From the IMG/VR virus record IMGVR_UViG_3300029797_000011, positions 1-34,290 of that record: a stretch of DNA of 34,290 bases. One strand, 5' to 3'. The notes under the pieces were generated by a model. That model made no database searches. It was not told the origin of the DNA and saw only the letters and a list, made by a program, of their open reading frames with translations. The position numbers and the translations under genes were made by a program. The stretch comes from a virus. Shown here in pieces: positions 13,875 through 24,000 of this stretch. Numbering within the stretch: position 1 is the stretch's first letter; each line of letters begins with the position of its first letter.

Positions 13875-14324
13875 ATGGCTGTAGTAGGTAAAGACGGCAA
13901 GGTAAGTCTTGGGGCAAACACTATTGTTGGTATGGGTACTTGGTCTCTTGATGGTATCCAGGTTGAAGAGTTCGACGCATCTGCCTTTGGTGACACATGG
14001 AAAAAGTTTGAGTACGGCATGAAAGATGGCGGGTCAATATCTTTCAACGGGCATTATGAACCAACAGATGTAACAGGGCAGCAGGCGCTACAACAGGCTA
14101 ATCTTTACAATTCAGATTTGACTGATATTCGGCTCTATGTTGACAATACGAGCTATTGGGAACCCTGCCAGACTACTGGGTATTTCAGCCCAAATCTGAC
14201 AACAGGTGCCCCTACCAAAAAATCGTCTGTGACAATTACAGCGTTTAACGTCGGAATGGACAAGTCAGGTTTGGCCACAATCAGCTTCACCGGAAAAGTT
14301 TCCGGCGTAATGGTCTTAGTGTAA
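13875..14324 (+). CDS. Major tail (tube) protein
   Basis: This 149-residue beta-rich protein starts VGKDGKVSLGANTIVGMGTW and has DASAFGDTWKKFEYGMKDGG, ISFNGHYEPTD, and LYVDNTSYWEPC in the middle, and ends ITAFNVGMDKSGLATISFTG. This is the typical short siphophage tail-tube sequence: a beta sandwich that forms hexameric rings around the DNA channel. The AGGAG site at 13863-13867 is strong, and a good terminator directly follows, consistent with high expression of this unit relative to downstream tail genes. Confidence 0.9.
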   Translation: MAVVGKDGKVSLGANTIVGMGTWSLDGIQVEEFDASAFGDTWKKFEYGMKDGGSISFNGHYEPTDVTGQQALQQANLYNSDLTDIRLYVDNTSYWEPCQTTGYFSPNLTTGAPTKKSSVTITAFNVGMDKSGLATISFTGKVSGVMVLV

Positions 14325-14330
14325 TCAATC

Positions 14331-14396
14331 AGGCCGGTGAGTCGAGCACGACGGCAGTGGCGCTTTCTCCCAGCCCTTCACCGGCCTTATTTTTTT
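14331..14396 (+). terminator. Intrinsic terminator after the major tail gene
   Basis: AGGCCGGTGA (14331-14340) pairs perfectly with TCACCGGCCT (14378-14387), followed by TTATTTTTTT. The 37-base loop contains a small extra hairpin (GTCG-AGCA-CGAC). Such a terminator probably lets only part of the transcription pass into chaperone and tape-measure genes. Confidence 0.82.
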
Positions 14397-14418
14397 GGGA
14401 GAAAATTGGGAGATGTTT

Positions 14419-14895
14419 ATGTTTTTAGGTAAAATTTATCAGTTAAAAGAGAGAAGATTTAATGTATCCGATATGGATGGAGCGCCGGATACAGAGGCAA
14501 CCATAGACGTCAAGCTGATTCCTCCAGGTGAAAGACGGGAGGTTGCCATGTCAGGGTTTTCTACTGTATATCACGCAAACGATTCTGGTGAATTTTTTCC
14601 TGAATCTAAAGCCGATAACCGGAAGCCAATTGAATCACTTTTTATGAAAGCGGTAACAGGTTGGTCAGGTTTTTTTGAAGATGAAGATGGTAATGTACCG
14701 CTTCAATTCGGACCTTCTGGAAAAAAGAAACTGCTTTCTATTGTTCCTGAAATAGCTGATTTCGTGGCTGAATGTCACAAAAAAATGGTTGAAGAGGAAG
14801 CCGAAAGAAAGGCCGCATCTGACGAAAATTTATCCAAAGGGTCCTCCGGCTCCGGGACCCAGACAGACCGAACTGCAAAACCTGCAAAAAAATAA
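14419..14895 (+). CDS. Tail assembly chaperone, G-like
   Basis: This 158-residue cytoplasmic chaperone is the zero-frame product. It probably coats the tape measure protein during tail assembly. Visible are a beta/alpha body (FNVSDMDGAPDTEATIDVKL, residues about 12-31; EVAMSGFSTVYHAND; KKLLSIVPEIADFVAECHKK) and a disordered Ser/Gly/Lys-rich C-terminus. I prefer ATG 14419 because GGGAG (14408-14412) is six bases upstream; ATG 14413 would be too close. The gene ends with GCA-AAA-AAA-TAA, a slippery sequence from which a second, longer product (through 15155) can be made by -1 frameshift. Gene order matches lambda G/T and HK97-like phages. Confidence 0.88.
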   Translation: MFLGKIYQLKERRFNVSDMDGAPDTEATIDVKLIPPGERREVAMSGFSTVYHANDSGEFFPESKADNRKPIESLFMKAVTGWSGFFEDEDGNVPLQFGPSGKKKLLSIVPEIADFVAECHKKMVEEEAERKAASDENLSKGSSGSGTQTDRTAKPAKK

Positions 14896-14944
14896 AGGGC
14901 GATAGGTGGGATGCCTCCGATTGTGCTGAATGTATCCCACCTAT
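14886..14944 (+). promoter_or_regulatory. Programmed -1 ribosomal frameshift signal
   Basis: The canonical heptamer A AAA AAA (14886-14892) is in the correct phase directly before the TAA. Nine bases downstream lies a perfect 11-bp stem: ATAGGTGGGAT (14902-14912) with ATCCCACCTAT (14934-14944), loop 21 bases. Slipping one base back enters an open frame that runs to 15155. Slippery site, spacer and hairpin together make this a convincing frameshift element. Confidence 0.9.
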
Positions 14945-15155
14945 TTCCCCAGAAAACGAAGACGCTGAAATGATTTATTTTACGGTTCAGGATCAATTAA
15001 TAGTTGGAATGGGCGGGGCCATTGCCATTAATCAGATGGCTATACATGCAGCTATGGACCTGTATCAGATAGAAGATCGCATGATGTGTTTTGAAAAGGT
15101 TGTGATGGTGTCTCGTGTTGTTTTGGCTAATGAAAGAGAGAATAAGGCTAAATAA
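14892..15155 (+). CDS. T-like extension made as a G-T frameshift fusion
   Basis: After -1 slippage at 14886-14892 the frame reads IKGDRWDASDCAECIPPISP, then about 67 more residues to TAA at 15153-15155. This adds 87 residues to the chaperone, giving a fusion of about 245. The WDASDC-x-x-CIPPISPENED segment resembles the T-part of many siphophage chaperones: two Cys, Pro-Pro, Pro-Glu-Asn. An internal ATG at 14970 exists but has no obvious ribosome site, supporting expression by frameshift only. The product likely bridges tape measure and tail tube subunits. The tape measure gene starts one base after its stop. Confidence 0.87.
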   Translation: MKGDRWDASDCAECIPPISPENEDAEMIYFTVQDQLIVGMGGAIAINQMAIHAAMDLYQIEDRMMCFEKVVMVSRVVLANERENKAK

Positions 15156-18100
15156 ATGGCTACTAATGTAGGAAGTATATATGTAGTTATCAAGGGCGAT
15201 GATACGCAATGGAAAAAGGACATGGCCGCCCTTAAAACTGCGGCCACAAAATCCGGTAAGGAAGTGTCAGAATCACTAAACTCCGGCATATCATCAAAAC
15301 AAGCATCAGCCGGTATCCGCACCATAACTACCGGCCTGACACAGCTTTCCCAGACAGCCAAGATCCCAGAGAAGCAATTCAAGCAAACAGCCGGAGCTAT
15401 CACCAACGCCATGGGCGACGTGGCGCGGTCAGTCGGACTGACTGATAAAGAGTTCGCCAGACTTAACGAAAAAATGCTGAGAAATAAGGCAATGCAGTCC
15501 GCCACAAACGAACTGCGAAACCTGACCCGCGCCGCTGACCTGTCTGCCAAAGAAACAAAGCAGATGGCCGTGCAGATGGGGTATTCATCCAAAGAAGCAC
15601 AGGAAATGGCGGACAAGATTCACCGTGTTTCCCGTGAATCTGACACCCTTTCCAAGGCCATGAACGGGCTGTATTCGGTCATGGGTATTGTTGCTGGTGC
15701 GGCAGGCATGGGATACATTGCGAACCAGTCCCTTGCCGCAACTGCCGAAATGCAAAAGAATGCAGAAATTGCCGGTGTTACTGCGCAGGCATACCAGGAG
15801 CTTTCCTTTGCAGTGTCAAAATACCAGGTCACTCAAGACGCTTTGACAGATGGAATGAAAGAATTATCTCTCCGGGCGGATGAGTTTGTCGTCACCGGCG
15901 CCGGGCCTGCCAAGGAGGCGTTCGAGCGGCTGGGGTTCTCCCAATCCGAGTTGAATAAAAAAATGAAGGATACCCCGGCCCTGCTTCTGGACATCATCGA
16001 CCGGATGGAAGGGCTTGACCAGGCAGCCAAGATTCGCATTGCTGATGAGATATTCGGCGGCACCGGTGGCGAGCAGTTCGTTAGCATGATAAATGCCGGG
16101 TCTGGTGCCATCGAGGATCTGACAAAAAAAGCCAACGACCTTGGTCTTGTCATGTCAGACGAGACAGCATCGGGCGCTACTGAGGCTTACAATGCAATCA
16201 AAACTCTCACGTCTCAATTAGAAAATCAATTCAACACTGTTATTGCTGAGTTGGCTCCTGATATTGAGTCCATTGCAAAACAGACAAGCGAATGGGTTAA
16301 AGCAAATAAAGATTTTTTACTGCAAGATATACCAGGACATATAAAAAAAATAAAAGAGGCCGTTAGCGATTTTGCTCTTTCAGATACGACCAAAAAATTT
16401 TTAAAAATTATGACAATGGGCGGTATCCTGCGGACAGGTGATATTGGATTAATAGCTTTTTTAAAAGATTTTGGTGTTATATCAGAAGACACTCGATCTG
16501 AAGTTGAAAAGCTTGAAGATTGGCTTGAAAATCTCAAAAAGCAGTTTGAGTTAGCGCCAACCCCAATGATTAAAAATGCCATCGAGGATGTCGAGAAACA
16601 ACTATTATCTCTCAAAATGAGTCTACGAAATCCAGATGATTGGGAGGCTATGCGTGATCAGATTGTTAATCATTTTAAAGATGTCAAAAAAGCAGTAGAT
16701 CCAGCCACAAAAGCCAATAATGACTATATTAAAAAATTAAAAGAAATAGCAGAAGCAGAAAAAATCCTCAATGATCTTTTAGCCGAGGGCAAAAAGGTCA
16801 CTATGGAAATGAGAACACCAACCGAACAACTTGCAGATGAAACTGCCAATCTGGGTAAATTGTTTGGCGTTGGTGCTATTAGCGCTGAGACTTATGCTAT
16901 GGCTATTGCAAAAGCACAGGATGAAATCAAAGGTAGCATTGTAGACACAGCACTTGAGGATTTTTTCGGCGATATCGACAAAGCACAAGAAGATTGGATT
17001 GAAGAGCAAAAAGATGTTGAAAAAGAAACGATAGAGACTCAGAAAAGCATAGCACAAGCCCAAAAGGACGCATACGACGACCTGTACGACACTATGAAGG
17101 GATACACCAGGGATGTCATAGACGACTTTGACAGCATGGGAGATACCCTGGTTGGTCTGGCCGATAACATAGCCAAAGACATTGCGGCCGCGTTTTTGAC
17201 TCAAAATATCGTTATGCCAATTACTTTGGCCGCTGGTTCTGCCCTTGGGTTAACGTCTTCTAATGGTACGCCATATTCTGATGTTGCTGGTGGGTCTGGA
17301 ACTGACTTTATGTCAATGTTAAGCGGTGGTAATACTTTATACAAGGCCATAACTGGCGGTATATCTGCTGGCGTTGAATCGACTTTAAGTTCTGGCTTGA
17401 TTGGTTCTTTAGGAACGTCTGCTTTTGGTTCTGCTTGGGGTGGTGCAACAGCTTCAACATATTTAGCTGGATCTGGTGGATCAATGATATCCGTCAACTC
17501 TGGATTAGCTGGCGGAGTTTTATCTGGTGGTGTGGGGTCAAGTACTGGTATCGTAGGTGCTTTGTCTGCCGCTGCCCCATATTTAGCTGCTGCTGCTGTT
17601 GCAATTCCTTTCATCATGAGTGCCTTGGAAAGTGAACCAGAACCAAGAATAGGCATAAGAAAGGGTGATATTTCAGAATATGGATATAACCCAACTACAA
17701 AGGATATGTCCAACCAAGAGCCGATTAATGATTATATCGTTGAATATTTCGATGCTTATTTTAGTGCTATTGATGAGTTAACCTCCAATGCTGTCAAGGA
17801 TGTTTTGGCTGATACGGATTGGGAACGAATCAGGGTTCATCCAGAAGATTTCGACTCTGTTGAGGATGCTATATTTGCGGTAAGTGATGATGTGTTTAAA
17901 AAATTCGCCGATGGGTTTATTGCAGGTCTCGGCGACGGACAATTTTCTGATTTTCTTGATGCCGATTTTTTTGAATCAATCCAGGCAGACGGAGAATCAT
18001 TGCTGGATACGTTCATTAATTTTGGCATTGTCGTTGAAGCTACTGACGATTTTATAGGCCAGTTCACGCGGCAAATTGATGAGTTCGGTGAGTCAACAAA

Positions 18101-20636
18101 ATCTGCATACGAAAATGTCGTTGTTATCACTGATATTATGGGACAAGTCGGTTCTGGTGTATCAAGCATAACTGACGTTTCATCTATCACAAACATTAAT
18201 ACATTAACTGATAGTTGGCATGGAATGATTGACACTCTGGAAAGTGTCAACGCAACTGTAGGTCAAGTCACAACTGCACAAACCGGAATGGCTCAGGTAT
18301 TGGGTGCGAATATAACCGGATTGACGGCAAATGCCTTACAATCTGCGCTTAGCTCTGGCGGAGACATTGACAGCATTATAAAAACATCCATTCAATCGGC
18401 GACATATGCCGATATCGCCCAAAAAATAGCAGACGGATATATATCTGGCCTAAACGAAGAAATCGGTCGAGTTTGGATTGATACCGGTGGCGATATCAAG
18501 GCCGTTGTGGCTGCAATGAATAGGATTGATACGACATCAGCACAAAAAGAGATTGAATCCTTACAAGAGTCGTTTGGGGTACTTGCTGAAAATATTGAGG
18601 ATGTTTCTGAGTCTTCTAATATTGTCGCTCTTGCAATCAATGGGCAACTAAACGCTGCTCAGCAATTTGCAGCATGGCAAATAGAAAACGCTCAGGCACT
18701 GTCTCTTTTCACTGAAATGACAGCGGCAGGCGTCACAAAAAAAGAACTTGAAGGTGCCATTGATGCTTTTGTTGATCTTGGAATTGAAGGTGACAGCTTA
18801 AAAAATGTAATCGGAAGCCTTGCTGATGCTTTTACGGCAGCAACCGATGAAATGTTTTCAAACATATCAGATATTGAGAGTGCTCAAGGGAACCTAAACG
18901 GAGAAACAGAAACATATCTAAATAAAATAAAATCGGTCTTGAACTATTTTAAAGATGTCCCAAGCATCGGCCAGATCCGTGGTGATGAGGTGGTCCAAGA
19001 CGAAATTTTCAACGAGGACGCCTATAAACGATCTGTTGCTGAATATGTTGTGAACCAAGAGTTTGAAAGGCTATTGGGCCGGTCTGGCGATAACTATTGG
19101 GTAGATCAATTATTAAATCATCCAGATGTTACGTTTAGCAATATAGCGGATGCAATTATTGTAGCAGCAAAAGAAGCAGGGGATTCATTAATTGGATCTC
19201 CATCGAGCGGTGAAAGTTGGAGGAACTTTGACACGGCTGCGCAAATTGCCGGAATAAAAGAATCTGATTTCATTTCTTATAAGGATCGGATTGTCCAGGG
19301 TGAATTTTCAACATCTGACAGTGAAATCGCAGCGGCTATTGAAAAACTTGAATCGTTGCCTGATGTTCTTTCAAACGGAAGAATAAACAAATCAGAACTA
19401 AATCAAGTAATCAGTACGTTGGGCGGCATGTCATCTGCTGTGCTTGAAGATATTTTCGGGTCAGGTGCCGCAAGTAAAATAAATTCGCTTGCAAGTGCAG
19501 TGAATGATTATGAAAGCGCTATATCATCAGCCGGAGCATCTACTAAAACCGCATATGAAGAAATAAATACGTCGATAGATGATTATTTAAAATATTTGCA
19601 GATTGAAATAGACACCCGGCAAGATGTTTTTGACAGTGCTATGAATGCGCTTGAGGATTACATCGACAGTGAAGAAAGATTAATCGAAGCCAGGAAGTCA
19701 GCATCAGCCAGTATTGAAACGTATATCAATGAATTGCTTGGCTCTACCAGTGCGCCGGTTCAATCAATGGAGTTTTTCGAAAAAAGATATAGTCAGCTAC
19801 TTGATGAAGCCAAAAACGCTGGCCCAGATGATATTAGTTCTGCGGTATCGACACTTACAAGCTTTGCATCAAATTACCTTGATTTTGCGAATTCATATGG
19901 CGGTGATTACGCAAGTTTATTTGATTCTGTAGTGTCTGATCTCAAGGGCGTAGGTCAATACCAGGATGCAGAGGCGTACGTTCAAGGTGTCCATTTGGGT
20001 GGAATAAGGACAAGGATCGGTGATGAAGACGAAGCAACAGATATAAATTCTCTCTTAAGGGAGTTTGTCGAAGCTCAATCTAAAATTGACGATGCTGCGT
20101 GGATGACGGATGAACTTGATAAGCTGGGGAGCATAGACGACAATATTTCCCTGCTATATGCTGCTCAAATTGCTTACTATGATAGCATAGGTCAGGAGCG
20201 CCCGGATGAAATAAAACAAAGTCTGATCGAAGCAATAACACGTATGGGAAAAGAAATCGGGTTCGTTAATGGTGAGATGCGATATTCATTTCCTGATTAC
20301 GGCAATATTTATTTAGGGCGGTCAAGCATTGAAGGCAATCCAGAGCAGGCGGCCGAATATTTTGGTTTAGATTTAAACAATTATAGGTTTGCGGATGGCG
20401 GTATAATATCAGGTCCCTTGTCTGGATACCAACTCCCAAATACAACATTTCATGGTGATGAAGCAATCATTCCTTTGAAGTCTGGGGCGATTCCGGTGCA
20501 ACTTAATGGAGATTCCGGCCAAAATATTACAGTTGTTGTGAAAATCGGAAACAAAGAAATAAAAGACATTACAACAGAAGTAATACGGACAAATCCAACT
20601 GCACAACATTATATAAAGAGGGCTGCTAATGGTTGA
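15156..20636 (+). CDS. Tape measure protein
   Basis: At 1826 residues this is the largest gene. It sets tail length; at the usual ~1.5 angstrom per residue it predicts a tail near 270 nm. The N-terminal ~650 residues are largely helical/coiled coil (DDTQWKKDMAALKTAATKSG; MKEL, KKIKEAV repeats). A Gly/Ser/Ala-rich region with a membrane-like stretch (GIVGALSAAAPYLAAAAVAI, residues about 795-820) could insert in the inner membrane during ejection. Residues about 1281-1345 contain ERLLGRSGDNYWVDQLL, similar to a DUF4214 unit. The C-terminus carries FADGGIISGP...FHGDEAIIPLKSGAIPV, typical of tape measure ends. It overlaps the next gene by eight bases. Confidence 0.95.
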   Translation: MATNVGSIYVVIKGDDTQWKKDMAALKTAATKSGKEVSESLNSGISSKQASAGIRTITTGLTQLSQTAKIPEKQFKQTAGAITNAMGDVARSVGLTDKEFARLNEKMLRNKAMQSATNELRNLTRAADLSAKETKQMAVQMGYSSKEAQEMADKIHRVSRESDTLSKAMNGLYSVMGIVAGAAGMGYIANQSLAATAEMQKNAEIAGVTAQAYQELSFAVSKYQVTQDALTDGMKELSLRADEFVVTGAGPAKEAFERLGFSQSELNKKMKDTPALLLDIIDRMEGLDQAAKIRIADEIFGGTGGEQFVSMINAGSGAIEDLTKKANDLGLVMSDETASGATEAYNAIKTLTSQLENQFNTVIAELAPDIESIAKQTSEWVKANKDFLLQDIPGHIKKIKEAVSDFALSDTTKKFLKIMTMGGILRTGDIGLIAFLKDFGVISEDTRSEVEKLEDWLENLKKQFELAPTPMIKNAIEDVEKQLLSLKMSLRNPDDWEAMRDQIVNHFKDVKKAVDPATKANNDYIKKLKEIAEAEKILNDLLAEGKKVTMEMRTPTEQLADETANLGKLFGVGAISAETYAMAIAKAQDEIKGSIVDTALEDFFGDIDKAQEDWIEEQKDVEKETIETQKSIAQAQKDAYDDLYDTMKGYTRDVIDDFDSMGDTLVGLADNIAKDIAAAFLTQNIVMPITLAAGSALGLTSSNGTPYSDVAGGSGTDFMSMLSGGNTLYKAITGGISAGVESTLSSGLIGSLGTSAFGSAWGGATASTYLAGSGGSMISVNSGLAGGVLSGGVGSSTGIVGALSAAAPYLAAAAVAIPFIMSALESEPEPRIGIRKGDISEYGYNPTTKDMSNQEPINDYIVEYFDAYFSAIDELTSNAVKDVLADTDWERIRVHPEDFDSVEDAIFAVSDDVFKKFADGFIAGLGDGQFSDFLDADFFESIQADGESLLDTFINFGIVVEATDDFIGQFTRQIDEFGESTKSAYENVVVITDIMGQVGSGVSSITDVSSITNINTLTDSWHGMIDTLESVNATVGQVTTAQTGMAQVLGANITGLTANALQSALSSGGDIDSIIKTSIQSATYADIAQKIADGYISGLNEEIGRVWIDTGGDIKAVVAAMNRIDTTSAQKEIESLQESFGVLAENIEDVSESSNIVALAINGQLNAAQQFAAWQIENAQALSLFTEMTAAGVTKKELEGAIDAFVDLGIEGDSLKNVIGSLADAFTAATDEMFSNISDIESAQGNLNGETETYLNKIKSVLNYFKDVPSIGQIRGDEVVQDEIFNEDAYKRSVAEYVVNQEFERLLGRSGDNYWVDQLLNHPDVTFSNIADAIIVAAKEAGDSLIGSPSSGESWRNFDTAAQIAGIKESDFISYKDRIVQGEFSTSDSEIAAAIEKLESLPDVLSNGRINKSELNQVISTLGGMSSAVLEDIFGSGAASKINSLASAVNDYESAISSAGASTKTAYEEINTSIDDYLKYLQIEIDTRQDVFDSAMNALEDYIDSEERLIEARKSASASIETYINELLGSTSAPVQSMEFFEKRYSQLLDEAKNAGPDDISSAVSTLTSFASNYLDFANSYGGDYASLFDSVVSDLKGVGQYQDAEAYVQGVHLGGIRTRIGDEDEATDINSLLREFVEAQSKIDDAAWMTDELDKLGSIDDNISLLYAAQIAYYDSIGQERPDEIKQSLIEAITRMGKEIGFVNGEMRYSFPDYGNIYLGRSSIEGNPEQAAEYFGLDLNNYRFADGGIISGPLSGYQLPNTTFHGDEAIIPLKSGAIPVQLNGDSGQNITVVVKIGNKEIKDITTEVIRTNPTAQHYIKRAANG

Positions 20637-21039
20637 TATGGCGACATACTTGGATGTAGTGACGGCTGATTATACGGCTATTGAGCTATCGGTAAACCCG
20701 CATAATATTTTGACGGAAACCGGACAAAAAAACCAAATTGCCCATAATTTCGATGATGGTACGATTGATGTCGTGACGCTTTCTGATTCATTTTTTACGG
20801 TGACGCTGCAATGGGACTGGTTGAGCGACACAGACAAAAGCACGATTTTAGATATGTATCACAACTCATCCAAGGCAAATGGCATGGCAAAAACTTTTTA
20901 TTGGCATCATCCTCGGGAAGACAATATTTATGTTGTCCGTTTCCTGTCTGCACCGGAAGTTGAAAACGAAGCAAAAAAAGTCAATGCGTTTGTGATCCCA
21001 ACTGTAACGTTAAGAGTTGAAGGGAAAAAGGCATCATGA
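20629..21039 (+). CDS. Minor tail protein (tail-tip assembly)
   Basis: This 136-residue protein lies directly after the tape measure gene. It is alpha/beta with YTAIELSVNPHNILTETGQK at the N-terminus, then FFTVTLQWDWLSDTDKSTI and FYWHHPREDNIYVVRFLSAP. The W-x-W-x-x-L-x-x-x-D and F-Y-W...Y-x-V-R-F layout is typical of small tail-tip proteins at this location (lambda gpM-like position). I chose ATG 20629 with GAGG at 20618-20621, seven bases away, over ATG 20638. The 3' end overlaps the next ATG by four bases (ATGA). Confidence 0.82.
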   Translation: MVDMATYLDVVTADYTAIELSVNPHNILTETGQKNQIAHNFDDGTIDVVTLSDSFFTVTLQWDWLSDTDKSTILDMYHNSSKANGMAKTFYWHHPREDNIYVVRFLSAPEVENEAKKVNAFVIPTVTLRVEGKKAS

Positions 21040-24000
21040 TCTCATGGTTATTTGAAATTGGATCGCTGAAACTATCAACTAAAGCCGTAACATACGGCGG
21101 CAATCCATATTCCGGAGTCGTTTTGTCGGACTCGTTTTCTGGTGTAGCAATGCGGTGGGATATATCCGGCAGCAAAGTAATTCAGCCTAACGATGTCAGT
21201 TTCTCAATCTCAAATACATCCGGGACTTACTCTGCAGGCAGCATTGAAGGACAATATTGCACTATTCGTCTGATTATTGACGGAACACAATCCAGGGCTT
21301 GGAAGTTTAAGATTGTCAGTGCAATAGAATACTATAAAGCCATTGTGTGCCAATGCGAGGATTTTTTACAGGATGTCATTGACGGTGATTACCCAAAAAC
21401 AAAATCCCCAAGGGAAGTGTGGCCTAGCACAAGCGGAGATGGTGGAGATGATTATTGTATTCCGGTAACGCTTGGCACGGCCTATATTCCCATACGCCCT
21501 ATCAATACTGGTTCTGGCGTTTATTATGTGCTTGGTGGTTCAGGAACATATACTATAACAGAGGTACAAAGCCCACGGGACTGGCCGTCAAATTCAACCT
21601 GGCTTGAGTCTGAATATACTATGACACAGGCCACAAATGCCGGATATTCCTTATTACAACCGTTGATAAATGACGGAGCCGCTGGCGTGTGGGCTTCATC
21701 AGGGAGATTGCTTGACATGCTGTGTAAATACAGCAATACGTCCACGGCAACTATGACTAATCCGGCAGATTGGATTGAGTTTTTCCTTGATGACATAGGC
21801 ATTGACAGCTCTGATATTGATTCAACCACATTTTCCGCAGCTGAAACTATTTACGACTCAGAAAGTTTGACTTTCAATGGTGGATTTTACGAAAAAGAAT
21901 CCCGTGAATCTATATTATCAAATTTACTCGCGTTGTGTGACTCATACCTGACATGTTCAGATAAAATTGAACTTCGACAGTTTAGCGCAACGAGTCAAGA
22001 GACATTTACAAACGTGATGCTGGAATCGTTTAGCATCGGATCAGTGGCACGGCATGCACATAATACCGGGCGTGTCCATTGGCCTGAATCAGGGCAACCG
22101 CAAGATGTTTTGACCGGAAAGACGACGATTGCGATTGATGACAGCATAACAGACGAATCGGTTTCATCCGAAATTTTGGAAGCATGGCCCATGGCCGGGC
22201 AGTCACAAAATGCACAAAAAGCGGCCAGGCTTTATTTCCAAAAACGGTTTGGACAGAAAAACACAATTTCCTTTAAATCCACATTTACAAGTTTGTCTAA
22301 TACGGATCTTGTGCCTGGTATGGTGATAACGGTTAATAATAGCCTCTATGGTGGGAATTATACCGCTATCTTGACGGAAATGACGATCAATAAGGACATG
22401 TCCATAGATTGTACAGCTATCGTTCTGGAATATATGGATTCATGGTCAGATATATCCCCGGCAGTTGTCACCACCGTTTCTGATTCTGTTGATAGTTTTT
22501 CCCTGTCCGATGCAATTAACGAATCCGTTACCAGGGAAGTCGATCCGGCAACAGACATAACCGCAACGTCAATGCCGTATGAAATCTACTTGGCATTCAC
22601 TTATACCAATGATGCTTATTTTGAGGCGTTGGAATTGTGGATGTCCGACGATAACGACCGTGACAATGCAAACTTATTGGCTGACATCGTTGGTAACGAG
22701 TTTTCCATCACAAACACATCAATTGGGGAGACTAAATATTTTTGGACACGTATCCGTGACTCATACGGTAATGTGTCCGACTGGTATCCAGAAGGTTTAA
22801 CATCTGGCATTGAAGGGTCAACTTCATCTGAACCGACTGCGTATTTAAATTTATTAAACGGATCATTAACTGAAGATGAATTATACGCAGATCTTAACAC
22901 AAGAATTGATTTAATTGATACAGAATTTACATGGGAAAATGATCTTTTTGAAGATGACACATGGACCGGATTAACCGGGTTATTTCCTGATGTGATGGGA
23001 TATTCACAAAGCATTAGAGATGATCTTGACGGAAATATAACAGTCACGGAAGCATTGCAGACAAATGTTGAAAATAATTACGCATCAATAGTGTATGTGG
23101 ACTCTGTTGAGAGTGATATTTACGGTGCATCTGTTTCCTCATTTTCAAGCATAAATACAAAATTTAATCAGGTTGATGATGATTTAAGCACTAAAGCAAC
23201 TATAACGGGCGTTAACTCGGCCATAGCTAATGTTTACGCGGCGTCTGTTTCATCATTCACCCAAATAAATGCAGAATTTGGAAATGTAAACACTGCCTTA
23301 TCAAATAAAGCGTCTATCACTTATGTTGATTCAACATTCACAACCGACGCTGAAGCCCAGGCCATTGCGTCCGCCAGAATAGCAGCAGAGGTAGAAGGTA
23401 ATTATGCCAGTATAACTGAGTTTAATGCTGTCGAGGCTGATGTAGAAACGGCTCAAGCGCAAAGAACTATTTTAGTTAATGCTAATGATCATATTGTCGG
23501 TATGCAGATGATTGCAGGCGGAGCAGGGTCTGATACAAGCACATTTATTATCCATGCTGATAAGTTCCAAGTTGTGAGCTCAACGTCATCATCAACATTA
23601 AATACACCTTTTACAGTCGGCACTATCAATGGAATTAGCTCAGTTGGGGTTGATGGTAATTTGATTGTTGACGGAACCGTCTTGGCTGATGCAATAGATG
23701 TGGATGATCTTTTCGCTAAAACAATTGAATTAAAGTCAGGAGGGTCCATTGCATCAGATAATTATGTTTCTGGATCAGCTGGCTGGAAAGTTGATTATCT
23801 CGGGAACGCTGAGTTTAACGATGTAACAGTAAGGGGTATATTAGATGGTGTTACGGTAGATTCTTCAAACGGTATAATAGTTGATTCCGCGTTGGGTGTT
23901 GTAGTTAGAGATGGGGCTGATATCACAATTGATGATGGTGGGAACATTGATCTTAACGGAACTGGTTCATCCATTTCATTCGATAATGGCTTTTTGTATT

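Noticed and set aside
15065-15616. 183-aa leftward frame over the tape measure start
   Set aside because: It is a shadow on the strand opposite to strongly supported chaperone and tape measure genes, with no ribosome site.
17201-17713. 170-aa Pro-rich leftward frame
   Set aside because: The proline-rich product is the reverse reading of the Gly/Ser/Ala-rich part of the tape measure gene; it has no start signals.
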